A DNA stretch of 5,218 nucleotides from Dehalococcoidia bacterium UBA6808 (GTDB taxonomy: Bacteria > Chloroflexota > Dehalococcoidia > GIF9 > UBA5629): NCBI GenBank assembly GCA_002452695.1, contig DKFA01000044.1, positions 1 to 5,218 of the forward strand, in the 5' to 3' direction. Under the pieces are notes generated by a model. The model saw nothing but the letters and a program-made list of their open reading frames with translations, ran no database searches and was not told the origin of the DNA. The first letter of the stretch is position 1. The number at the start of each line of letters is the position of its first letter. The translations under genes and the position numbers were made by a program. Below, piece after piece: positions 1-5,218 of the stretch.

Positions 1-2
1 TA

Positions 3-1511
3 ACCCCATCCCCCCAACCTGCGCCGCCGCCTGCTGTGCCACAGTATGTCCCTCAAGCAATGAAAGTGCCGCCGCTGGAACAAACGCCTGCTGCCCCTCC
101 TGCGCAGCAAAAAATCCAGCCTGTTTATTTCCCTGATGATTCCGGCGTCGGTATACTGGATAACGCCAGAATTATTAAGCTGGTCGAGGCCCTGGTTAGC
201 GGAAAACTGGGCGATATCACTCCGGTAATTGATTTCAATTATAAATTGGGCTTTGCCTATCCGGCCGTTGACAGCCTGCTTGATACAACAGACCAGGAAA
301 CAGTGGATATCCTGGATGGCCTGGCCGATAACGGTATCCTGATCAAAGAGCCATATGAAAGGTTCTATGTTGATCCTGAGAATATGTTCCAGCTTGTGCC
401 CACCGAACGCTGCCCGCACTGCGATTCCGGAGAAATCATCCGCGGACAGCTCGTGGAGCATTTTGCCTGCGGCTATGTAGGGCTGGATAAGGATTTTAAA
501 CAGGATAGCCGTTATGTATGCCCCAAGTGCCGCAAGGACCTGCGCCTGATCGGCACCGATTACAGGAACATCGGCATGCATTACCGTTGCCAGGACTGCA
601 ATGAGGTGTTTACCACGCCGGTAGTAAAATGGCGCAACCTCAAGACGCGCAAGATCTGGAATGCTGAGGAGCTGCGTGAGGTGGAAGTTTATGCCTACCG
701 CTTCAGCCCGGACAAGCGTGGCTGGCTGGAGTTCCAGTTGAAGCCAAAAACCCAGTTGGTCGATTTCCTCAAAGCGCGCGGGTACCAGGTCCAGGAGCTG
801 GCCCAGATGACGGGCCGCTCGGGCGCCGTCCATACCATCGATGTGCTGGCCGTGCGCGATGATATCCTGACCAGGATCAATCTCGGTATCGGCCTGCTGG
901 TCGCCAATACAGGTGAATCGGAGGTTGGACTGGAGGCTCTGTTTAAATACGATACCCGCACTTATGATATCGGGATAAACTATAAGGTCGTGATTGCCAT
1001 CCCCAGGCTGGGGCCTGAAGCTATGAACTTTGCCAACCGGCAGATGATCAGGGCCTTTGAAGCGAAGACCCTTGCCTCGGTGGTGAGCAATATAACCAAT
1101 TTGCCGGGCTCACAGATAAATATGCAGACGGGTACCGAGCAGACGGCAGGTATGGATTCCCACGGCACAGCCAGAGCTCAGATAGTCAGGTTCCTGCGCA
1201 ACAGGGGCTACGACGTTTACGAGCGCGCTCTGCTGACCGGAAAATCGGGGGTCGACCATATCTTCGATATATTTGCGCGCAGGGATGACCGCATTATCAT
1301 TCCTACGCTGGCCATAAGCATCGCGGTATCTCCGGGCAGCCAGCCGATTGAACTGGATGAAGTTTCACAATTTGATGCCGCCGCCTTTGATTGCGGAATT
1401 CGTAACAAGGTGTTTATCGGAATTCCCGGCATAAGTCAGCAGGCCAGGCAGTTTGCCCTGCAGCAGCGCGTCGATATATTTGAGCAGCAGGACCTGGCAC
1501 GGATCATCTGA
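3..1511 (+). CDS. TackOD1-like zinc-binding protein with two tandem degenerate REase-like domains (5' partial)
   Basis: Probable cytoplasmic signalling or regulatory protein; no signal peptide or membrane segment is visible. The frame is open to the left edge. The first start-like codon, GTG at 36, has no ribosome-binding site and lies inside a proline/alanine/glutamine-rich tether, so the true start is probably outside the window. Counting GTG36 as residue 1: residues 1-32 are the flexible tether. Residues 38-120 look helical, like a small winged-helix region. Residues 126-190 carry zinc ligands C126/C129, H142/C145, C162/C165 and C185/C188, with EHFACGYVG and a CPKC motif, the pattern I recall for the TackOD1 output domain. 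Residues 240-350 and 382-491 are two copies of an Mrr-like REase-fold domain sharing GY, TG[RK]SG and H-x-x-D. The Asp is kept (D269, D411), but the following E/Q-x-K is absent in both, so nuclease activity is unlikely. The gene lies 54 bases before the glycosyltransferase, suggesting a role in its control (inference). The missing N-terminus may hold a sensor or receiver domain. Confidence 0.82.
   Translation, partial: TPSPQPAPPPAVPQYVPQAMKVPPLEQTPAAPPAQQKIQPVYFPDDSGVGILDNARIIKLVEALVSGKLGDITPVIDFNYKLGFAYPAVDSLLDTTDQETVDILDGLADNGILIKEPYERFYVDPENMFQLVPTERCPHCDSGEIIRGQLVEHFACGYVGLDKDFKQDSRYVCPKCRKDLRLIGTDYRNIGMHYRCQDCNEVFTTPVVKWRNLKTRKIWNAEELREVEVYAYRFSPDKRGWLEFQLKPKTQLVDFLKARGYQVQELAQMTGRSGAVHTIDVLAVRDDILTRINLGIGLLVANTGESEVGLEALFKYDTRTYDIGINYKVVIAIPRLGPEAMNFANRQMIRAFEAKTLASVVSNITNLPGSQINMQTGTEQTAGMDSHGTARAQIVRFLRNRGYDVYERALLTGKSGVDHIFDIFARRDDRIIIPTLAISIAVSPGSQPIELDEVSQFDAAAFDCGIRNKVFIGIPGISQQARQFALQQRVDIFEQQDLARII
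753..1085 (+). repeat. REase-like domain copy 1 (protein-level tandem repeat)
   Basis: First of two homologous domains in the TackOD1-like protein, residues 240-350 counted from GTG36. Over the first 37 aligned residues about 20 are identical to copy 2, including F-L, R-G-Y, T-G-x-S-G and H-x-x-D-x-x-A-x-R-D-D. The later strand VVIAIP aligns with VFIGIP of copy 2. The pattern resembles the core of Mrr-type PD-(D/E)XK folds, but no lysine follows the conserved Asp at the expected strand (residues 281-291 are hydrophobic and small). Confidence 0.7.
1179..1508 (+). repeat. REase-like domain copy 2 (protein-level tandem repeat)
   Basis: Second copy, residues 382-491, running to the C-terminus. 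It keeps GYDV, TGKSG and D411, and ends in a helix-rich stretch like copy 1. The strand expected to carry E/Q-x-K reads TLAISIAVSP (424-433), with no catalytic lysine. A linker of about 31 polar residues (351-381) separates the copies. Confidence 0.7.
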
Positions 1512-1550
1512 GCCTGCCAGGGCCTTTGATGCTATTGCACAGGCAATAAC

Positions 1551-1556
1551 GGTGAG
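1551..1556 (+). promoter_or_regulatory. Ribosome-binding site for the glycosyltransferase
   Basis: GGTGAG lies 9 bases before the ATG at 1566. It is a reasonable anti-Shine-Dalgarno match with good spacing and supports ATG1566 over the in-frame ATG at 1581. I saw no convincing separate promoter in the 54-base gap from 1512 to 1565, which fits co-transcription with the upstream gene. Confidence 0.45.
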
Positions 1557-1565
1557 AATCAACAG

Positions 1566-3086
1566 ATGAGAAACTTCTTAATGGTCCTGAGCGGGATTGC
1601 TCTCTGCGTCATGCTGACAGGTATTTTCTTCTTCATGCCTGTGGAATCCATCTGGATTGCCACCGGTGTCCTGCTGGCTATAGTCCTCTATCATTTCCTC
1701 TCCCGCTTGATCAAGGGACGGCAGATTCGCGAACCCAAGCCGAGTAAGTGGCAAAATCTCAGTTCGCTGCTGATCATATTCATCGTAATTTTCATTCTTT
1801 TTGTGGTGATCCTGCATGAGTCCGTATCCTCCATTCTGATCCATGTTCTGCTTGTCTCCCTGGTTTTCACGATGATGGTGAATTTTCTCACTGTCCCCCT
1901 GGCCATCTTTCACAAATTGAAGGAAAAGGACACCCCTTCGGTTACCAGTAAATACAAGCCGCATGTCAGTATCATTGTTCCGGCCTACAATGAGGAGAAA
2001 GTGGTGGCGCGCACAATTGAGACCCTGATCGAAGCCGATTATCCCTATAAGGAAATAATCATCGTCGATGATGGCTCAAAGGACAATACCTATGCCATTG
2101 CCTCTAAATATATCAATAGAGGTATAAAGGTGGTGCGTCGCCCCAACGGAGGCAAGTTTGCCGCTCTTAATACGGGCATTGCCGTTTCCACGGGTGAGAT
2201 CATCATCACAGTGGATGCCGACAGTCTGATTGCGCGGGCCTCCATCGCTGAGATAGTCAAAGGTTTTGAGGACCCCGAGGTGGCGGGTGTGGCCGGCAAC
2301 CTGAAAGTATTTAACACCAATAAGCTGATCACCAAGCTGCAGGCCCTGGAATATATTGTGCAGATACAGATAGTGCGCAGGGCCTTTGAGAACTTCGGTT
2401 CGCTGACGGTAGCGTCAGGCGCTTTTAGTGCTTTTCGTAAGACCGCCATTGAGGAAATCGGCTGGTATGACCGGGACTACCTGCTGGAAGACTTCGATAT
2501 TACCATCAAGCTGCTCAAATCACACAGGATTTTACACGGTAATAACGAGGCAGTCTGCTATACTGAGGCCCCCGAGACGCTGCGCGACGTATACAGGCAG
2601 CGTTTAAGCTGGTTCCGCGGGGATTTCCAGAGCTTCTGGAAGCACCGCGACACCTTTTTCAACCCGCGTTTCGGCATTATGCACAGGCTGACCTTCCCCT
2701 ATATGCTGATCTCGATGACGCTGGTGCCGGTGGCCAGCGTGGTGGTCATCATTACCTCGATCATTATGCTGATCAACGGCGAATGGATGACGCTGTTAAT
2801 GGCCTTTGGCCTGTTCACCACCCTGCAGATACTGCTGTCCGCGCTCGGCGTATTGATCGCAGAAGAAGATTGGCGGCTGATCCTGTTTTCGCCGCTCTTT
2901 ATCGTGGGATACAAGCAGTTTCTGGATTTTGTCATGCTTAAGGCATTGATCGATGTGATCTTGAGCGGCGGTGTTTATCTGCGCAGGGAAAGGGTGGAAC
3001 GTATCGGCGATTCACCTTCCCCGGCCAAACCGGAATTAAACAGCCCGGCCGTAAACTCATCTGCGGGCGCCGCCGGGCCCACTTGA
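1566..3086 (+). CDS. Membrane family 2 glycosyltransferase, processive polysaccharide synthase (PgaC/IcaA/HAS-like)
   Basis: Likely inner-membrane synthase that transfers sugars from a UDP-sugar to a growing chain and extrudes it. Four N-terminal membrane segments are visible at about residues 4-25, 27-46, 66-84 and 88-115. A basic loop at 47-64 should be cytoplasmic. The GT-A domain spans about 132-350: PAYNEE 139-144, VDDGS 167-171, NGGKFAALN 194-202, metal-binding D217-A-D219, acceptor-region GAFSAFR 285-291 and catalytic-base motif E308-D309. The terminal motif reads Q345-R-L-S-W349, with Ser where the family Q-x-x-R-W normally has Arg. C-terminal membrane or interface segments lie near 377-403, 408-432 and 436-466, followed by a proline/serine/alanine-rich tail from 481. 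No PilZ domain is present. The 506-residue length is somewhat above the usual 400-450 of PgaC/IcaA, because of the extra N-terminal segments and the tail. It sits between a putative regulator and a nucleotide-sugar enzyme, supporting an exopolysaccharide role. The sugar cannot be named from sequence; poly-GlcNAc is only a guess. Confidence 0.9.
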   Translation: MRNFLMVLSGIALCVMLTGIFFFMPVESIWIATGVLLAIVLYHFLSRLIKGRQIREPKPSKWQNLSSLLIIFIVIFILFVVILHESVSSILIHVLLVSLVFTMMVNFLTVPLAIFHKLKEKDTPSVTSKYKPHVSIIVPAYNEEKVVARTIETLIEADYPYKEIIIVDDGSKDNTYAIASKYINRGIKVVRRPNGGKFAALNTGIAVSTGEIIITVDADSLIARASIAEIVKGFEDPEVAGVAGNLKVFNTNKLITKLQALEYIVQIQIVRRAFENFGSLTVASGAFSAFRKTAIEEIGWYDRDYLLEDFDITIKLLKSHRILHGNNEAVCYTEAPETLRDVYRQRLSWFRGDFQSFWKHRDTFFNPRFGIMHRLTFPYMLISMTLVPVASVVVIITSIIMLINGEWMTLLMAFGLFTTLQILLSALGVLIAEEDWRLILFSPLFIVGYKQFLDFVMLKALIDVILSGGVYLRRERVERIGDSPSPAKPELNSPAVNSSAGAAGPT

Positions 3087-3134
3087 AGTGATAAATAAAG
3101 CCGTCCCTATGAAGGCTTGAAAGATCAGAAAATA

Positions 3135-4106
3135 ATGGACGATGTTTTAAAAGCTTATAACGGTAAAAAGGTACTGATCACCGGAGGCGCCGGTTTCATC
3201 GGCTCTCATATGGTGGAGAAGTTACTCGAGCTGGGCGCCAGAGTAACCGTGATCGATATCATGCTGCGCGGCAACAAGATTGCACACCTGAAAGATAACA
3301 GAAACCTTTCCATACAGGAAGTTGATGTAACCGACACCAGGTCCCTGGCGCCGTTGTTCAGGGGGCAGGATTATGTCTTTCACCTGGCTGCTGTGGTGGG
3401 GGTGGAGGAAACTCAGGATGAGCCGGTGCAGTTGCTCGACGTCGAGATCGGCGGCACAGCCGAAGTCATCCGCCTGGCGGCTGCCAACAAGGTCAAGCGT
3501 TTCATTTTTGCTTCTTCCTCGGAGGTCTATGGCGATTCGGACAACCCGATGGCGGAGGAAGGTCCGTTCAATCCCAAGTCGACCTATGCGCTTTGCAAGC
3601 TGATCGGCGAGCATTACTGTCGGGCTTATTACAAGAAGTTCGGCCTTGAGTTTACTGCATTACGCTATTTTAACTCCTACGGACCCCGTCAGGACGACCG
3701 CTTCGTAATGTCACGGTTTATCAGGAGGGCGCTTAACGGCCAGGAACTTCTTATTTACGGCGACGGCAATCAGACGCGCGATTTCACCTTTGTGGGCGAT
3801 AGCGTCCACATGTCGCTGCTGGCCGGGATCATGGATTCAGGCATCAATCAGATATTCAACTTGGGCACAGGACGGGCGGTCTCGATTAACAGACTGGCTG
3901 ATCTGGTGCTGGATAACCTGGAAATGAAGAGCAAGGTCAGGGTATCGCATATCGATTATGATCAGCGGCGCACCAGGGAGATCGAGGTCTTTGCCAGGCT
4001 GGCCAATGTGGATTTGGCTGAAAGGCTGCTTCAGTACAGGCCGTCCGTCGATCTGGAAACGGGTATGCAGAGAACGATCGACTGGTACCTTAAGCAGCAG
4101 CTGTAA
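3135..4106 (+). CDS. NAD-dependent nucleotide-sugar epimerase/dehydratase (extended SDR)
   Basis: Cytoplasmic enzyme of the GalE/RmlB/UDP-glucuronate decarboxylase superfamily, acting on a nucleotide sugar through an NAD-bound 4-keto intermediate. Numbering here is from TTG3117. The Rossmann motif TGGAGFIG is at 22-29 and the acidic NAD-ribose residue is D47. HLAA is at 89-92, the SSSEVYG active-site strand at 133-139 and the catalytic Y157-x-x-x-K161 follows. RYFNSYGPRQ is at 183-192 and the substrate-phosphate region GDGNQTRDFTFVGD at 215-228. Full length (323-329 residues) is normal for the family. E136 in S-E-V-Y-G resembles the acidic residue of dehydratases and decarboxylases, whereas GalE usually has a small residue there. 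The exact reaction is therefore open. Start choice: ATG3135 is preferred over TTG3117 because it is the better codon and still leaves a complete Rossmann fold; neither has a strong ribosome-binding site. The gene follows the glycosyltransferase by 48 bases (30 if TTG is used), consistent with one operon supplying sugar precursors. Confidence 0.9.
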   Translation: MDDVLKAYNGKKVLITGGAGFIGSHMVEKLLELGARVTVIDIMLRGNKIAHLKDNRNLSIQEVDVTDTRSLAPLFRGQDYVFHLAAVVGVEETQDEPVQLLDVEIGGTAEVIRLAAANKVKRFIFASSSEVYGDSDNPMAEEGPFNPKSTYALCKLIGEHYCRAYYKKFGLEFTALRYFNSYGPRQDDRFVMSRFIRRALNGQELLIYGDGNQTRDFTFVGDSVHMSLLAGIMDSGINQIFNLGTGRAVSINRLADLVLDNLEMKSKVRVSHIDYDQRRTREIEVFARLANVDLAERLLQYRPSVDLETGMQRTIDWYLKQQL

Positions 4107-4113
4107 GGCCGGG

Positions 4114-5217
4114 CTATTTGTTTTTTATCCTGAAGTTATACCACTGCTCGAAGGTAGTCACGGTGGCCTCGCTCTTGGCCCAGGTCAGGATTGGTTGTAT
4201 CTGCGCCAGCTTGACCTTATCCACAACGCCGTCGGCAGTGAGAAAGGCGTCGGGATGGATGGTAATGGCTGCCACGCCGATGTAGTTGAGCAGTGAGCAG
4301 GTCGTGGTAACGATCTCGTTGTAATACTGGTCTTCATAGGCCTGGTAATACTTGCAGTAATCATTGAGCTGCGTTACTTTGCTGATGTCTATAACATTAC
4401 CCCATTTCATTTTAAACTCGTCCCATTCGCAGACATCGCTGGCGGTGGGTATCCTGTACATGCCGGCGGGATCCTTGCGGCCGAGTGCATCGACCAGATC
4501 AATAGATGGGACCGGATCTTCAGTTATGTGAGTGGAGAAAATTTTGAACCCGGAATCCTGCACAGCCATGTAGCCGGTCTTATCCCAGGCGTCGGTAGGA
4601 ACCGTCAGGGCCACAGGATTGACCCCGAAGTACTGTGAATAGCTGTCACGCGCTTTACGCAGCCTGAATTTAATATCTGCATATTCAGCTTTGGACTGTG
4701 CCGTATCAAGCTCGTAGAAGTCCCAGTCATAACCGTGCACGCTGATGCCGGCCACACCCCTGTTGACATAGTCCTTCAGCCAGGGCATGGCGTAGGAATC
4801 GCCGCCGTCGATGTTGGAAACGACGCCAAGGTCGATAGGTATACCGTTCTTTTCGAACATAAGTAAAACTTCCCTGACGACGTCCTCATGCCAGCCCAGC
4901 GCTACGTCATCCAGCCGGAAAACGATGGCCCGTCCCCCGTTATAAGGCGGCAATACCCTGGTGCCTCCGGTAGCTGTCTCGGACCACCTCGAGATATAGC
5001 TGTACCAGTCATCGGCGGTGGTTACATCGCCTTTCCTGCCGAGCTGTTTGATCAGGTTTGTCAGTTGAGACACCTTGATGCTGTCAACTTTTCCTTCGTC
5101 ATTCAGCAATGTGCCGGGCAGTATTTCTACAACGGCAACGCCCCATTGGAACAGGCTTTTGTCTACAGCATCCAGTACCTGTTTATCCATTCCCGACAGG
5201 ATAGCCGCATTTTGGGT
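4114..5217 (-). CDS. NodB-like polysaccharide deacetylase-fold protein, tandem-domain, 5' partial
   Basis: The frame stays open to the right edge. ATG5190 has no well-spaced ribosome-binding site and falls inside conserved domain sequence, so the real start (and any signal peptide) is probably outside the window. Counting ATG5190 as residue 1: residues 12-66 are the tail of a preceding domain copy, and 87-355 form one complete NodB-like domain. It shows FRLDDV 91-96 (D94, D95), SVHGYDWDF 150-158, VPTDAW 197-202, YRIPTASD 245-252 and IHPDAF 311-316. Related metallodeacetylases remove N- or O-acetyl groups from polysaccharides, using Asp and two His for the metal. Here the second His of the H-G-x-x-H motif is Trp156, so activity is doubtful and a carbohydrate-binding role is possible. 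The closest resemblance I recall is the DUF2334-like group with HGWNHEDF-type motifs. The gene converges on the epimerase with 7 bases between stops, so it is not in the same operon; a functional tie to the polysaccharide genes is inference. Confidence 0.8.
   Translation of the reverse strand, partial: TQNAAILSGMDKQVLDAVDKSLFQWGVAVVEILPGTLLNDEGKVDSIKVSQLTNLIKQLGRKGDVTTADDWYSYISRWSETATGGTRVLPPYNGGRAIVFRLDDVALGWHEDVVREVLLMFEKNGIPIDLGVVSNIDGGDSYAMPWLKDYVNRGVAGISVHGYDWDFYELDTAQSKAEYADIKFRLRKARDSYSQYFGVNPVALTVPTDAWDKTGYMAVQDSGFKIFSTHITEDPVPSIDLVDALGRKDPAGMYRIPTASDVCEWDEFKMKWGNVIDISKVTQLNDYCKYYQAYEDQYYNEIVTTTCSLLNYIGVAAITIHPDAFLTADGVVDKVKLAQIQPILTWAKSEATVTTFEQWYNFRIKNK
4126..4296 (-). repeat. Deacetylase-domain tail, copy b (C-terminal)
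   Basis: Residues 299-355 of the deacetylase-fold protein (from ATG5190). It aligns with residues 12-66 through SL, GVA, I-x-P, L, G-x-V-D, K-x-x-Q, V-T-T and W-Y. This copy keeps the functional-looking H312-P-D of the domain's last conserved motif. Confidence 0.65.
4993..5157 (-). repeat. Deacetylase-domain tail, copy a (N-terminal, end of a previous domain)
   Basis: Residues 12-66 counted from ATG5190. The shared pattern with 299-355 shows that the protein carries the end of another deacetylase-like domain, most of which must lie beyond the right edge. The conserved His-Pro of copy b is Leu24-Pro25 here, so this earlier domain has lost that histidine. Confidence 0.6.
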
Positions 5218-5218
5218 T

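Noticed and set aside
1513..1545. Inverted repeat GCCTG...CAGGC between the first two genes
   Set aside because: The stem is only 5 base pairs with a loop of over 20 bases and no following T-run, so neither a terminator nor an operator is supported.
1578..1964. Open reading frame of 128 codons on the - strand
   Set aside because: It lies wholly inside the glycosyltransferase, is rich in His/Gln/Asn/Asp from antisense hydrophobic codons, and shows no recognisable domain.
3109..3120. Mini-ORF ATG AAG GCT TGA just before the epimerase-family gene
   Set aside because: Three codons with no ribosome-binding site and no attenuator-like structure; most likely chance.
3222..3614. Open reading frame of 130 codons on the - strand
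   Set aside because: It is antisense to the well-supported Rossmann domain of the epimerase-family gene and has no domain or ribosome-binding site.
4101..4126. T-rich stretch at the convergent gene ends as a possible terminator
   Set aside because: A T-run is present, but no clean GC-rich hairpin precedes it, and it codes for the Lys-Asn-Lys end of the - strand protein.
3958..4296. Open reading frame on the + strand spanning the convergent gene ends
   Set aside because: It overlaps both real genes out of frame, and its composition looks like a shadow of the two flanking coding sequences.

Overview
The window is a compact bacterial-type stretch with four protein genes and almost no intergenic space. 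Three genes run on the + strand, spaced like one transcription unit. A fourth, on the - strand, converges on them with only 7 bases between the two stop codons. The outer two genes both run off the window. The + strand gene at the left edge is open to base 3 without a convincing start. The - strand gene at the right edge is open to base 5217. No rRNA, tRNA, CRISPR array, insertion sequence or origin was seen. No gap reaches 300 bases.

Layout. Bases 3-1511 hold the C-terminal part of a proline-rich, zinc-binding protein. It has a TackOD1-like (thaumarchaeal output domain 1) cysteine-rich domain followed by two tandem restriction-endonuclease-like (REase-like) domains that lack the usual catalytic lysine motif. 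Bases 1566-3086 hold a membrane-embedded processive family 2 glycosyltransferase (GT2) resembling poly-N-acetylglucosamine and hyaluronan-type synthases. Bases 3135-4106 (or from 3117) hold an NAD-dependent extended-SDR sugar-nucleotide epimerase/dehydratase. Bases 4114-5217 (- strand) hold a NodB-like polysaccharide deacetylase-fold protein. Its N-terminus is the tail of a second copy of the same domain.

How they may work together (inference). The GT2 would polymerise and extrude a polysaccharide and the SDR enzyme would supply or modify its nucleotide sugar. The upstream TackOD1 protein, a family known mainly as an output module of signalling proteins, could control the synthase. The convergent deacetylase-fold protein fits an envelope or exopolysaccharide theme. 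However, it is not in the same transcription unit, and a zinc-binding histidine appears to be missing.

Organism. Moderate GC, GTG/TTG as possible starts, a GGTGAG ribosome-binding site before the GT2 and tight gene packing indicate a prokaryote. The domain mix (TackOD1 with GT2, plus this style of deacetylase) recalls Chloroflexota or related environmental bacteria, or some archaea. This placement is a low-confidence impression and cannot be settled from this sequence alone.
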